Counted from the first letter of the stretch, positions 17,258 through 26,151 are shown. The stretch: DNA of 64,000 bases from an uncultured Bacilli bacterium (GCA_947632085.1 CANRNY010000004.1:27321-91320); one strand, 5' to 3'. Translations and numbers: made by a program. Notes: generated by a model not told the origin, from the sequence alone.

Positions 17258-18661
17258 ATGAAGAAAAAATACATTCTAAGTTTAGTAGTAATCGGTTTAA
17301 TGCTCGCTCTAACATTAACGATAGGAACCGGTTACGGTTTATGGGTTTCTACCCGTGATAAAAATGAACTAAGTTCAACAACTTTAGGTTGCTTTCAAAT
17401 TTACTATCAAGAAGATAAGGGTATAGATAAAGATATAATCGAAATGAAAAATATCGAACCTTTAACAGTTGAAGAAGGTTTAGAAACTTCACCTTATACT
17501 TTAACTATCAAAAATACTTGTAATGTCGACAAAGAATTACAAGTTCGTTTAAATGTTTTAAAAGATACAACTGTTGATTTAAAGGCTTTAACTTTAGAAG
17601 CAACTGGTTATATTTCCCAAGATACTAGTTTATATAATAATTTACAATTAACTAAATCTGAAATGCCTGATGTCGTACAAAGTAGATTAATAGGTATTGT
17701 TAATGTTAAACCTGATGAAATAGTTAGAACTAATGTTAAATTATGGTTTGATGAAAGAAAGACTCCTAAAATCGATAAGAGTAAAATATTAAAAGCTCAA
17801 TTTGAATTTATCGATTCTGAATCATCAGTTAAAGCTAAATTCTATGAATTACTATTAACTGATAAAGCTAAAATTGAAGCTAAAAAAGCCCCAAACTTTG
17901 CTAATCAATCAACCGGTGCCGATGGCTTATATGTCACTAATTCTGATACAGGTAAAACATATTATTATCGTGGTGTTGTTAACAATAACTATGTTTCATT
18001 TGGTAACTTCTTATGGCGTATTATAAGAATAAACGAAGATGGTACTATTAGATTAATAGCTAATAAATCTGTTGCTTATACTAATTTTAATGATTTACGA
18101 AGTCGTCAAAAAGACTTTGCTGGTTATTCATATCTATGGTATCGTAATGCTGCTAATAGTATTGCCAAAGATACTCTAGAAAATTGGTATAATACTAATA
18201 TTACTGCTAAAGGTCTTGATAAATACCTTACAACTTCTAACTATTGTAATGATACTGGTTACCAAACAACAAATTATCATACTTACTTTAATGGTTATAA
18301 GAGATTAAGTACTGATAATGCTCCATCACTAATTTGTCCAAAAACAAATGCTGACTTTGGAGGAGTATACAATGCCAAAGTTGGTTTAATAACAGCTGAC
18401 GAAGTAGTATTAGCTGGTGGTGCTTACAATAAAAATAATATGAATTACTATTTATATAACGAAGAAAGCTTCTATACATTAACACCATATGATTTCTATC
18501 AAGGAACTCCAACTCTTTATGCTGTTGATAATACTGGTACTTTAACAACATCACCAGTTAATAAAGAATTAGGTCTTCGTCCAGTTATTACATTAAAAAG
18601 TGATATTACTGTAACTGGTTCAGGAACTATTGATAATCCTTATATAATCGATATGGAATAA
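17258..18661 (+). CDS. Exported protein with a SipW-type N-terminus
   Basis: 467 aa. Residues 3-27 are a hydrophobic signal segment followed by the YGLWVST and TLGCFQIYYxED region seen in SipW-dependent or CalY-like exported proteins. Residues 40-175 look like a beta-sandwich (PYTLTIKNTC). The C-terminal 250 residues contain FLWRIIRINEDGTIRLI and GLRPVITLKSDI near the end, a combination found in surface proteins of uncultured gut Firmicutes. It is probably a cell-surface protein. ATG 17258 is chosen over GTG 17249, which overlaps the RBS. Confidence 0.6.
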   Translation: MKKKYILSLVVIGLMLALTLTIGTGYGLWVSTRDKNELSSTTLGCFQIYYQEDKGIDKDIIEMKNIEPLTVEEGLETSPYTLTIKNTCNVDKELQVRLNVLKDTTVDLKALTLEATGYISQDTSLYNNLQLTKSEMPDVVQSRLIGIVNVKPDEIVRTNVKLWFDERKTPKIDKSKILKAQFEFIDSESSVKAKFYELLLTDKAKIEAKKAPNFANQSTGADGLYVTNSDTGKTYYYRGVVNNNYVSFGNFLWRIIRINEDGTIRLIANKSVAYTNFNDLRSRQKDFAGYSYLWYRNAANSIAKDTLENWYNTNITAKGLDKYLTTSNYCNDTGYQTTNYHTYFNGYKRLSTDNAPSLICPKTNADFGGVYNAKVGLITADEVVLAGGAYNKNNMNYYLYNEESFYTLTPYDFYQGTPTLYAVDNTGTLTTSPVNKELGLRPVITLKSDITVTGSGTIDNPYIIDME

Positions 18662-18685
18662 ACACTGTCTTGACAGTGTTTTTAT
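18661..18685 (+). terminator. Terminator directly at the stop codon of the 17258 gene
   Basis: AACACTGTC/GACAGTGTT, a 9-bp perfect stem with a TT loop or a slightly shorter stem, then T5. Confidence 0.8.
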
Positions 18686-18773
18686 TTTTCTAAAATCTAT
18701 TTTTTTCTTTGTTTGTCGAACTTGTTTAAAATCCCCATATTAAGCTCTATATTCTTGTTAACAGGTGATAAAA

Positions 18774-19418
18774 ATGACAAACCTTGAAACAATTATTCAA
18801 TTACATGAAAAACTAATATATAAAATAGCTACTAGATTCCATGATGCTGAAATAGAAGACTTATATCAAGCTGGTGTCATTGGTATTATTAAAGCCTACA
18901 ATAATTTTAAAGCCGATGGTACAACTAAATTTACTACTTATGCTTATAATTATATTTTTGGTGAAATGTATGATTTCGTTAATAATATTAGATCTATTAA
19001 ATTAAATAAAAATATTTTAAAACTTTATAAAAAATTAGAACAAACTAAATATTTACTAGCTCAAAAACTAAATCATCTTCCATCTATTCAAGAATTATCT
19101 TCATTTCTTGGTTATGATGAAGCAACTATTAATCAAGTATACGAATGTACATCTTCAATTATGAGTTTAGATAATGAAACTGAAAGACCTATTTATGAAA
19201 CTATCTCTAATCCCAAAGATGATATATCTACTAATATTATCGATTTAAAAGATTCAATGAATACACTAACTAAAGAAGAAAAAGATGTTATTAATTATCG
19301 TTATTTTAAAGATTTTACACAAAGTGAAACTGCTAAAATTCTTGGTATGTCTCAAGTTAAAGTTTCTCGCTATGAAAAGAAAAGTTTAAGTAAAATGTAT
19401 AATTATTTAAGTGCTTAG
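18774..19418 (+). CDS. sigF: Sporulation-type RNA polymerase sigma factor (SigF/SigG group)
   Basis: 214 aa with sigma-70 regions 2 (DLYQAGVIGIIKAYNNF, TTYAYNYIFGEM), 3 (LPSIQELSSFLGY) and 4 (LTKEEKDVINYRYFKDFTQSETAKILGMSQVKVSRYEKKSL, read in two parts). It lacks region 1 and is as short as SigF/SigG/SigB. It sits directly before spoVAC-spoVAD-spoVAE, the position of sigF in Bacillus, but spoIIAA and spoIIAB are not upstream. I therefore favour SigF on synteny; SigG is the alternative. CATATTA at 18736-18742 resembles a SigF/SigG -10 box without a clear -35. Start ATG 18774 follows AGGTGAT. Confidence 0.75.
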   Translation: MTNLETIIQLHEKLIYKIATRFHDAEIEDLYQAGVIGIIKAYNNFKADGTTKFTTYAYNYIFGEMYDFVNNIRSIKLNKNILKLYKKLEQTKYLLAQKLNHLPSIQELSSFLGYDEATINQVYECTSSIMSLDNETERPIYETISNPKDDISTNIIDLKDSMNTLTKEEKDVINYRYFKDFTQSETAKILGMSQVKVSRYEKKSLSKMYNYLSA

Positions 19419-19442
19419 ACATAATAAATAACAGGTGATTAA

Positions 19443-19871
19443 ATGAATACTGTTAAATATAAAAAAATGGTTGACGAGCTAACTCCTAAAGAAAATCGTT
19501 TAATGAATATGATAATAGCTTTTATCGGTGGAGGTTTAATAGGTATTATAGGAACTATCCTTTATCTAAATTTAAATAAAGTATATAATTCTGAAGATTC
19601 AATTTCTTTCATGTTATTAATCTTTATTATTGCATCAGCCTTTATGACTTGTTGTGGTTTTGCCGATAATTTATTTTCTAAGTTAAAATGTGCTCTTATT
19701 ATTCCTATCACTGGTTTTGCCCATTCCGTATCATCATCAATCTTAGATTATAAAAAAGAGGGTCTTATTAATATGGGCTCTAATACTTTTAAATTAGCAG
19801 GATCTGTTCTTTTATATGGCGTTGTCAGTGCCATAATTCTTACATTAGTGAAGGTGATATTAAATGTCTAG
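19443..19871 (+). CDS. spoVAC: Stage V sporulation protein AC
   Basis: 142 aa membrane protein. The order KMVDELTPKEN, a glycine-rich first membrane segment (FIGGGLIGIIGT), then GFADNLFSKLKCALIIPITGFAHSVSS matches SpoVAC. In Bacillus SpoVAC is part of the inner-membrane channel that moves dipicolinic acid into the forespore and out during germination. Its end overlaps the start of spoVAD by 8 bases. Confidence 0.9.
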   Translation: MNTVKYKKMVDELTPKENRLMNMIIAFIGGGLIGIIGTILYLNLNKVYNSEDSISFMLLIFIIASAFMTCCGFADNLFSKLKCALIIPITGFAHSVSSSILDYKKEGLINMGSNTFKLAGSVLLYGVVSAIILTLVKVILNV

Positions 19872-20832
19872 TTTTAAATATAATAATGTCTATCTTAAAG
19901 ATTATGAATCAATAGCAGGACCAGAAGAAGTGAAAGGTAATTTAGAATATCAAAATACAACTAACGATTATTATTTTGGTGAAGAAAAAATTGAAGATGC
20001 CGAAATAAAGATGCAAAACCTATGTTTAAATAATATTATTAAAAGAAATAAATTAAATAATAAAGTTGAACTACTAGTTGGTGGTGATTTAATAAATCAA
20101 ATAGCTATCACATCATATAATATAGTCAATCGTCATATCCCATTTTTAGGTCTATATAATGCTTGTGCTACTTTTAATGAAAGTCTTATAGTATTAGCTA
20201 ATTTTATTGAAAGTAAAATGATTAATAGTGGCTTAGCTATTACTTCCAGCCATAATTTAAATGCTGAACGTCAATATCGTTTTCCTATTGAATATGGTTC
20301 ACCTAAAAAGTGTTATACAACATTTACCACCACTGGTGCTGCTTGTGCATACCTAACTAATGAAGCAACTAATATTAAAATAGAATCAGCAACAATTGGT
20401 CCAGTCGTCGATTATGGTATTAAAGATGCTTCTAATATGGGCGCTGTTATGGCTCCAAGTGCTGCCGAAACTCTTCATAAACACCTAACTGAACTTAATA
20501 GAGACATTAATTACTATGATTTAATTATTACTGGTGATTTAGGAAAATTCGGTCAAGAACTATTTTTAAAACTAATTAAACAAGATTATAATTATCTACC
20601 TAAAAATTATTATGATGCCGCAAGTATTCTTTATAAGGATAACCAAAATACTTTTCAAGGCGGTAGTGGACCAGTCGTTGTTCCTTTAGTTTTATTTAAT
20701 AAAATTTTAAAAGATAAACAATATCAAAAAATTCTTATCTTAGCCACTGGTTCTTTACATAATACTTTAATGGTTAATTTAAAAAAGAGTATTCCATCAA
20801 TTACTCATGCTGTAAGTATCGAGGTGAAATAA
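19864..20832 (+). CDS. spoVAD: Stage V sporulation protein AD
   Basis: 322 aa, thiolase-like fold as in SpoVAD. Visible signatures: PFLGLYNACATFNESL with the pseudo-active-site Cys region, TSSHNLNAERQYRFP, TTFTTTGAACAYL and TGDLGKFG. SpoVAD is the dipicolinic-acid-binding cytoplasmic part of the SpoVA channel. It overlaps spoVAC (8 bases) and spoVAE (1 base, TAATG), indicating one operon with translational coupling. Confidence 0.93.
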   Translation: MSSFKYNNVYLKDYESIAGPEEVKGNLEYQNTTNDYYFGEEKIEDAEIKMQNLCLNNIIKRNKLNNKVELLVGGDLINQIAITSYNIVNRHIPFLGLYNACATFNESLIVLANFIESKMINSGLAITSSHNLNAERQYRFPIEYGSPKKCYTTFTTTGAACAYLTNEATNIKIESATIGPVVDYGIKDASNMGAVMAPSAAETLHKHLTELNRDINYYDLIITGDLGKFGQELFLKLIKQDYNYLPKNYYDAASILYKDNQNTFQGGSGPVVVPLVLFNKILKDKQYQKILILATGSLHNTLMVNLKKSIPSITHAVSIEVK

Positions 20833-21182
20833 TGATTTATATAAATTCTTTTCTTGTATGTGGTACTATTTGTCTAATCGGTCAAATAATACTTGATAAT
20901 ACTAAATTAACTCCTGGTCATATTACAAGTATATTTGTAATTACTGGTGCTATTTTATCATTCTTAGGAATCTATGAAATGATAGCTAATTATAGTTTAG
21001 TAGGTAGTAGTTTACCAATAACTTCATTTGGTAATGCTTTATATAAAGCAGCTTATGAAGGATTTCAAAATGGCGGCTTTATTGGTATGTTTAGTAATCT
21101 ACTATCGACTACCAGTACAGGTATAACTGGTGCCGTTTTCTTTGGTTTTATCTTTTCCTTAATATTTAAAATTAGAGATTAA
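20832..21182 (+). CDS. spoVAE: Stage V sporulation protein AE (AEB type)
   Basis: 116 aa, three membrane segments. LIGQIILDNTKLTPGHI, GSSLPITSFGNAL and GFQNGGFIGMFSNL are diagnostic for SpoVAE(B). Last gene of the spoVAC-AD-AE operon; GAGGTGAAAT serves as RBS within the end of spoVAD. No spoVAA, spoVAB, spoVAEA or spoVAF is present here, so this is the reduced three-gene version. Confidence 0.9.
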   Translation: MIYINSFLVCGTICLIGQIILDNTKLTPGHITSIFVITGAILSFLGIYEMIANYSLVGSSLPITSFGNALYKAAYEGFQNGGFIGMFSNLLSTTSTGITGAVFFGFIFSLIFKIRD

Positions 21183-21199
21183 AATAAATCTCTTTTTTT
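21174..21199 (+). terminator. Terminator overlapping the spoVAE stop codon
   Basis: AGAGATT/AATCTCT stem, with the TAA stop in the 6-base loop, followed by T7. Confidence 0.85.
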
Positions 21200-21260
21200 A
21201 TTTCTCTTTTTTAATTGCTACTTATTTGGTATAATTATATAAGAAGAATGAAGGGATATT

Positions 21261-22556
21261 ATGGATGATAAAGAAATAAAAAATACAGATGCTAACGAAA
21301 ATGAAAAGGTTACTCCTAAAGTAGATACGAAAGAGGAAACAACTAACGCTGAAACTAGTCCATCTGAATCTATGGAATCTAGTAAGGTCGAAGAAAATAA
21401 ATCTCTTGAAACTAACCCAGAAGCACCTGTCATTAATATACCAGAAAGTATTGATACTCAAAAAGAAGTAAAAGCGCAAAATCAAACTCTAAATCCAGCT
21501 ACTGATTTTAGTTCAATTTTTGGCGTTGCATCTGAAGAACAAGCCCCTGAAGTTAAAGTAGAAGCTAAAAAAGAACCAGAACCAGCTCAAGAGCTAGCCC
21601 CAGAAGTTAAAGTTGCGGAAAATGTTGAAGTGCCTAAAACTCAAGAGCCAAAATTTAATAAAGATCAATTTAATAGTGAAGAAAAATTATTATATGAGAT
21701 TAAACCAGAAAAAGAAGGTAATCCTCTAGTTGTTTTATTTTTCTTTATTTTCTTAATTGCTTTTATTATCTTTTTACCATCACTAGTTAAAGTTGCTAAT
21801 TTTAATTTTACGCAAAATAGAACAAATACAAATAATAATGAAGAAATATCAAATGAAATGCACGAACTTGGTTCAACATCTGTTCGTGTAAAACTGGATA
21901 ATTTAGAATTAAACAATTTTGTTAAATCATCTGAAGATGACGAATACTACTTAATCTTTACTTTAACTAATACTGCAAGTGAACCATATATGTTTAATAA
22001 AAAATATTACATTACTTTATATGATGGAGAAAGTATCGTTGGTTATGCTTTAATTCATTCATATGATATCGTAGCTGCTTATGGTGCTCGTGAAGTTAAA
22101 CTTGTTATTAACGAAAATTCTTATCAACGAGCTAACCAATTTAAAGTAGAAGAAATAGTTGCAAGCCGTTATCCAAAAGTAGCAACTACAGAAGTAGATG
22201 GTGAATATAACGTTTTAACTTGTACACACTTAAATGATGAAATGAAATACTATTTTAGTAATGATGCATTAGTAAAAATAAAAGAAACATACAAAGAGCT
22301 TCAAAGTAATAGTAAGAATTATGCTGCTAATAAAGATACATATCGTAATCTTTCTAATAAATATAAACAAATTCAAAACTTTACTTCAGACTTTATTGAA
22401 ACTAATACTGATTTTACAATGATTAATAACGTTGAACTAAAAGATATTCCAGATAAAACATTAACTGATTTAAAAGTTTATCGTTATTTTAGATATAGTG
22501 AAGACATAAAAACAGTAGCATTTGAACTTGGAGCCCAAGGATATACATGTAGTTAG
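21261..22556 (+). CDS. Single-pass membrane protein with acidic cytoplasmic tail, unknown
   Basis: 431 aa. Residues 1-150 are Glu/Pro/Lys-rich and disordered; about 157-177 form one membrane segment; about 200-431 are outside and contain a beta-rich stretch (VRVKLDNLELNNFV, YYLIFTLTNTAS, MFNKKYYITLYDGES) followed by helices. No signal peptide, so N-in/C-out. It lies 10 bases before scpA and may be co-transcribed with the chromosome-segregation pair. I do not recognise a family. Confidence 0.6.
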   Translation: MDDKEIKNTDANENEKVTPKVDTKEETTNAETSPSESMESSKVEENKSLETNPEAPVINIPESIDTQKEVKAQNQTLNPATDFSSIFGVASEEQAPEVKVEAKKEPEPAQELAPEVKVAENVEVPKTQEPKFNKDQFNSEEKLLYEIKPEKEGNPLVVLFFFIFLIAFIIFLPSLVKVANFNFTQNRTNTNNNEEISNEMHELGSTSVRVKLDNLELNNFVKSSEDDEYYLIFTLTNTASEPYMFNKKYYITLYDGESIVGYALIHSYDIVAAYGAREVKLVINENSYQRANQFKVEEIVASRYPKVATTEVDGEYNVLTCTHLNDEMKYYFSNDALVKIKETYKELQSNSKNYAANKDTYRNLSNKYKQIQNFTSDFIETNTDFTMINNVELKDIPDKTLTDLKVYRYFRYSEDIKTVAFELGAQGYTCS

Positions 22557-22566
22557 GGGGATTAAA

Positions 22567-23295
22567 ATGACTTACAATTTTACAACTACCGATTTTGAAG
22601 GACCATTAGATTTATTACTTCACTTAGTTAAAGAGTCTAAAATGGATATTTATGAAATAAATATTCATGATATTATTAATCAATACCTAGATTTTATTCA
22701 TTCCTTAGAAGAAAAAAATATTGATATAGCAAGTGAATACTTAGTAATGGCTGCTGAATTAATTCATTTAAAAAGTAAGTTATTAGTTAATCGCAATGAA
22801 GAAGAAAATGAAGAAGATGAATTTTCTTTCAATAGTGAAGAAGATTTAAAAAATAAATTAATTGAATATGAAAAATATAAAGAAATAACTAAAAGTTTTC
22901 AAGAACTTGAAGAAAAAAGATCTGAGGTATATACAAAGTTACCTGAATCTCTAAATGAATTTATTGATTCTACTGGTTTTATTAAAGGTGAATTGAATAT
23001 TGAAGATTTATTTAATGCTTATAAATTATTTATTGAAAGACAAAAACTTGAGAAACCATTAAATACTAAAATAACTAAAAGAGAACTTAGTGTTGATGAC
23101 AAAATAAAAGATATAAGATCTATTTTAAAAAAACGTTCAAAAGTAAATTTTATTGAATTATTTACGGAATTAACAAAAGAAAATATTGTTGTGACTTTTT
23201 TATCAATTCTTGAAATGAGTAAAAATAGTGAAATTATCTTGACTCAAGAAGCAAGTTTTAGCCCAATTATGATAGAAAGAGTGAGTAAGAAATGA
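22567..23295 (+). CDS. scpA: Segregation and condensation protein A
   Basis: 242 aa kleisin subunit that bridges the Smc ATPase heads. The N-terminus has the classic FEGPLDLLLHLVKESKMDIYEI motif (read in parts), and the C-terminus the winged-helix region (VVTFLSILEM). The true start is ATG 22567 after GGGGGATTAAA, not the upstream in-frame codons inside the preceding gene. It overlaps scpB by ATGA. Confidence 0.96.
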   Translation: MTYNFTTTDFEGPLDLLLHLVKESKMDIYEINIHDIINQYLDFIHSLEEKNIDIASEYLVMAAELIHLKSKLLVNRNEEENEEDEFSFNSEEDLKNKLIEYEKYKEITKSFQELEEKRSEVYTKLPESLNEFIDSTGFIKGELNIEDLFNAYKLFIERQKLEKPLNTKITKRELSVDDKIKDIRSILKKRSKVNFIELFTELTKENIVVTFLSILEMSKNSEIILTQEASFSPIMIERVSKK

Positions 23296-23861
23296 ATCTA
23301 GTCGGAGTTTTAGAAGGTATATTATTTGTTGTTGGTGATGAAGGTTTAACTTTAAATCAAATATGTGATATCTTAGAAATTGATATGGAACAAGCTAAAG
23401 AACTTTTAATGGAACTGAAAAAGAGCTATGAAGCTGAAAATCATGGCGTTAGAATTAGTTATTTAGGCGATGCATTTAAACTAACAACTAAAAAAGAACA
23501 TAAAGAATATTATAAAAAATTAATAGAAAATCCCGAGAACAATACTTTGTCTCAAGCAGCTTTAGAAACTTTAGCTATTATTGCTTATAACCAACCAATT
23601 ACTAGAGTTGAAATCGATGAATTACGTGGAGTTAGCAATGTTCATATATTAAGAAAATTATTGGCTAAAGGCCTTATTAAAGAAGCAGGTAAAAGTACTT
23701 TACCAGGTCGTCCAAATCTCTATGCTACTACTAGTGAATTTCTAGATTACTTTGGTTTATCATCTATTAGTGATTTACCAACTATTATAAATGAACCTGT
23801 TGAAGAAGACGAAGAAAAAGAATTATTCTCTTCAATATATAAGGAAGAAGAAAATGAATAA
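23292..23861 (+). CDS. scpB: Segregation and condensation protein B
   Basis: 189 aa, two winged-helix domains. SQAALETLAIIAYNQPITR followed by VDELRG-like IDELRGV and LLAKGLIKEAG are the usual ScpB signatures. Partner of ScpA in the Smc complex. It is joined to scpA by a 4-base overlap and to the next gene by an 8-base overlap, so the three form one transcription unit. Confidence 0.96.
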   Translation: MNLVGVLEGILFVVGDEGLTLNQICDILEIDMEQAKELLMELKKSYEAENHGVRISYLGDAFKLTTKKEHKEYYKKLIENPENNTLSQAALETLAIIAYNQPITRVEIDELRGVSNVHILRKLLAKGLIKEAGKSTLPGRPNLYATTSEFLDYFGLSSISDLPTIINEPVEEDEEKELFSSIYKEEENE

Positions 23862-24441
23862 GTCAACATTTATTTCCGAAGACGATTTATTAAATGAAAA
23901 TATCACAAATTTAAATTATAATAATTTAGAAATTAGTAATAAAAACATCAAAATATGTTTATTTGAATATACTGATTTAAGTAATAATATATTTGAAAAT
24001 GTTTTCTTTGAAAAAGTCGAATTTACTAATTGTGACTTATCTAATACTAAATTCATTGATTGTAATTTAAGAGATATAAAATTTACTAATTGTAAACTTG
24101 TTGGTACTAATCTTACTAATTGTCATTTAACTAAAGTAATATTTAATGATTCATTATGTAAATATATAAATCTTGTTGATAGTAAAGTACGAGAATTAAA
24201 AATTAATAATTCTGATTTTACAGAATGTACTTTTTATAATATAATTAATAAAGATTTAATTTTTAATAATGTTAAATTAATTAAAAGTGAATTTATAAAT
24301 ACTACTTTAGAAGGAATTGACTTTAGTACTTGCGATATAACTAATATTAAAATTCCTCCTAAGTATTTAAAAGGATTAAAAGTTAATATGTTTCAAGCTC
24401 TTGAATTATCTAAAATTCTAGGTCTTGAAATTATTGATTAA
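23854..24441 (+). CDS. Pentapeptide-repeat protein
   Basis: 195 aa. From about residue 40 to 170 the sequence follows the A(D/N)LxN-type five-residue period (for example FTNCDLSNTKFIDCNL and FTNCKLVGTNLTNC), predicting a right-handed quadrilateral beta-helix. Many Cys occupy the inner position. Start ATG 23854 within the end of scpB, after AAGGAAG. Some members of this family protect gyrase, but nothing here shows that role; function is unknown. Confidence 0.75.
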   Translation: MNKSTFISEDDLLNENITNLNYNNLEISNKNIKICLFEYTDLSNNIFENVFFEKVEFTNCDLSNTKFIDCNLRDIKFTNCKLVGTNLTNCHLTKVIFNDSLCKYINLVDSKVRELKINNSDFTECTFYNIINKDLIFNNVKLIKSEFINTTLEGIDFSTCDITNIKIPPKYLKGLKVNMFQALELSKILGLEIID

Positions 24442-24453
24442 AGGAGAAGTAAT

Positions 24454-25065
24454 ATGAAAAAAATAATATTAATTATTGTTATAACAATTTTAAGTATTTT
24501 AACAATTTCTTTAGGAGTCGGAACTGTATATTTTGCAACTAATTATGCTTCGGCCGAAGATAAAATAGAAGATTTAGAAGATGATATTGATGAACTTAAA
24601 GAAGAGCTAAAAGACAATCAAAATAATTCTTATGCTGTTTCAAATAATAGTGATAATAGTGATTTATATAGTAACGATTATCAAGAAGAAAAAGAAGAAA
24701 ATGAATCTTATAATGGTAATTATAATAATTTACAAGAAATTACATTAGCTGATTTAGAATATTTAATTAATAAAAAAGATAACTTTATTCTTTTAGTTTC
24801 CCAAACAACTTGTTCACACTGCATAGATTATAAACCAACTTTAAATAGTGTTTTAAATAGTCATAATCTAAAAGCTTATTACATTGAAAAAAATTTATTA
24901 ACTAAAGATGAAAATACATCTTTTTCCCAAATTATTGAAACTCCTGGAACTCCAACAACAGCTTTCTTTATAAAAGGTGTTGAAGATCAAGAGAATCGTA
25001 TTGTTGGAAATTCAGGTGAAAGTGTTATTGAAGCTCATTTAAAATCAGCTGGTTTTATTAGATAA
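24454..25065 (+). CDS. Membrane-tethered thioredoxin-like protein
   Basis: 203 aa. One membrane segment at 3-27, then a Glu/Asp-rich coiled stretch (35-55) and an Asn/Ser-rich linker. From about 95 the domain is thioredoxin-like: the strand FILLVSQTTCSHC carries the active-site CSHC (120-123), and TPGTPTTAFF holds the cis-Pro. It is likely a thiol-disulfide oxidoreductase facing outward. AAAGGAG RBS. Two further thioredoxin-fold membrane proteins in the window lack this motif. Confidence 0.7.
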   Translation: MKKIILIIVITILSILTISLGVGTVYFATNYASAEDKIEDLEDDIDELKEELKDNQNNSYAVSNNSDNSDLYSNDYQEEKEENESYNGNYNNLQEITLADLEYLINKKDNFILLVSQTTCSHCIDYKPTLNSVLNSHNLKAYYIEKNLLTKDENTSFSQIIETPGTPTTAFFIKGVEDQENRIVGNSGESVIEAHLKSAGFIR

Positions 25066-25066
25066 A

Positions 25067-25096
25067 AAAGATTTGTTTAAATAACAAATCTTTTAT
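25067..25096 (+). terminator. Terminator after the thioredoxin-like gene
   Basis: AAGATTTGTT/AACAAATCTT, 10-bp stem, then TTTATTT. Confidence 0.85.
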
Positions 25097-25124
25097 TTGT
25101 ACTATAAATTATTTATGGTATAAT
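25097..25124 (+). promoter_or_regulatory. Promoter of tRNA-Leu
   Basis: TTGTAC (25097-25102), 16 bases, TATAAT (25119-25124) with an extended TGG in front. Confidence 0.65.
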
Positions 25125-25137
25125 TAATTATGTAATT

Positions 25138-25224
25138 GCCCATGTGGCGGAATAGGTAGACGCGCTGGACTCAAAATCCAGTGGTAGCAATATCGTGTGG
25201 GTTCGAGTCCCACCATGGGCACCA
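25138..25224 (+). tRNA. tRNA-Leu (anticodon CAA), CCA encoded
   Basis: 87 bases including CCA. Acceptor stem GCCCATG/CATGGGC, anticodon stem CTGGA/TCCAG with loop CTCAAAA (anticodon CAA, reads UUG), a long variable arm as expected for class II tRNA, and T-loop GGTTCGAGTCC. Confidence 0.95.
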
Positions 25225-25235
25225 GATTAATAGAT

Positions 25236-25262
25236 ACTCGGACTTTTGTTGTTCGAGTTTTT
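25236..25262 (+). terminator. Terminator of tRNA-Leu
   Basis: ACTCGGAC/GTTCGAGT (one G-U pair) with a 7-base loop, then T5. Very similar to the terminator behind tRNA-Glu at 58924. Confidence 0.85.
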
Positions 25263-25347
25263 ATATGTTTGAATTTTTGATATAATATTTTTAGTTAAAT
25301 TGATATACATGTCAATACAATATATTACATAAAAGGGAGAAAATAAA

Positions 25348-25788
25348 ATGATTATTAATAAATTTTTACAAATGTTCTCAGAAGAATATATAAATTCTAA
25401 ATCTATAGATCAATTACTAGAATTTACTAAAAAGACATTACCTTCAGATGGAACAGATAAAATTTTTATAGGATGTGTTCTTATAATGTTTGATCTTGGG
25501 TTTACTGGTCCAGCATCTTGCCATGAATATCTATCTTCTATTGTTAAAGCTGGAAAGGAAAGAATGTGTAATACTAATTTACTATATTTTTACGTTAATC
25601 GAATTAATACAAATAAATTGGTTTCAAAATATTTAAAGAATATTAATCAAGACATAGATTTTGAAAAACATATAAATTTAGTTATTGAATATTTAGATCA
25701 ATTTTCTTTTGATTTTAGTGCAAAAGTTAAGAGTGTTTACGATAAAAAATTAAATAATTCAACAATTGATAAAGATATAATAAATTAA
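25348..25788 (+). CDS. Unknown small protein
   Basis: 146 aa, mostly helical, without membrane segment. It contains two Cys in the middle (GCVLIM and ASCHEYL) and a Lys/Asn-rich C-terminus. AAAGGGAG lies before the ATG, so translation is plausible. I do not recognise the family. It stands alone between tRNA-Leu and the type I toxin-antitoxin locus. Confidence 0.5.
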   Translation: MIINKFLQMFSEEYINSKSIDQLLEFTKKTLPSDGTDKIFIGCVLIMFDLGFTGPASCHEYLSSIVKAGKERMCNTNLLYFYVNRINTNKLVSKYLKNINQDIDFEKHINLVIEYLDQFSFDFSAKVKSVYDKKLNNSTIDKDIIN

Positions 25789-25869
25789 TTTTAAGATTAT
25801 AAAGTTTTTGCACTCCTTACTTTCTAATTCTAGACTGATAGTCATTTGTACTTTGTTCATTTGACGTGC

Positions 25870-25898
25870 TTGATAAAGGAGTGTTTTTATGTTACAAT
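25870..25898 (+). promoter_or_regulatory. Promoter of the type I antitoxin RNA
   Basis: TTGATA (25870-25875) and TACAAT (25893-25898), 17-base spacing. Confidence 0.7.
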
Positions 25899-25904
25899 GA
25901 ATAT

Positions 25905-26014
25905 GTCAAGGAAACTTGCGTAAAATAAAAAAGGAATACCTAATTTTGCTGAGTTAGGTACTATTCCAAATTTGAGATTAGTACCAATCTATACAGTTGG
26001 TACTATTTTTATTA
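25905..26014 (+). ncRNA. Antitoxin RNA of a convergent type I toxin-antitoxin pair
   Basis: About 110 bases, no credible ORF. Elements in order: a small hairpin CAAG-GAAA-CTTG (GNRA loop), an A-rich linker, hairpin 1 (GGAATA-CCTAA / TTAGG-TAC-TATTCC, 25933-25967), and a terminator hairpin TAGTACCAA/TTGGTACTA (25979-26005) followed by a T run. The terminator overlaps the last codons of the toxin on the other strand. Hairpin 1 is also repeated, in the same sense, in the toxin mRNA leader (26116-26144), so the two RNAs can pair at both ends. This is the layout of the Enterococcus par/fst system. Start and end are estimated from the promoter and terminator. Confidence 0.75.
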
Positions 26015-26081
26015 ATATGATTAAAATCACAATAATAAGGAGTATTATGATTGAACAAAGATATCTCTCTGATTTTCTCAT
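25989..26081 (-). CDS. Type I toxin: 30-residue hydrophobic membrane peptide
   Basis: ATG at 26081 is preceded by AAGGAGGTGA, a near-perfect Shine-Dalgarno sequence. The peptide begins MRKSERYLCS, continues with an uninterrupted Ile/Leu/Val segment of 14 residues (11-24), and ends KIVPTV. Size, one membrane span and charged N-terminus are typical of type I toxins such as Fst, TxpA or BsrG, though the sequence matches none I know. The Shine-Dalgarno is locked in a leader hairpin (26090-26116: CTCCTT/AAGGAG and ACTTT/AAAGT), a usual way to limit toxin translation. The mRNA would terminate at the inverse of antitoxin hairpin 1, followed by T6 on this strand. Confidence 0.75.
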   Translation of the reverse strand: MRKSERYLCSIIILLIIVILIILIKIVPTV

Positions 26082-26151
26082 AATGTCACCTCCTTCCACT
26101 TTAAAAAGTAAAGGAGAATAGTACCTAAACTAACTAAGTATTCCTAAAATA

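Noticed and set aside
22522..22566. Longer start for scpA
   Set aside because: The added residues overlap the preceding gene and lack an RBS; ATG 22567 has GGGGGATTAAA.
25348..25788. Partner of the toxin-antitoxin module
   Set aside because: It has its own RBS, is on the other side of a spacer, and shows no link in sequence to the toxin or antitoxin RNA.
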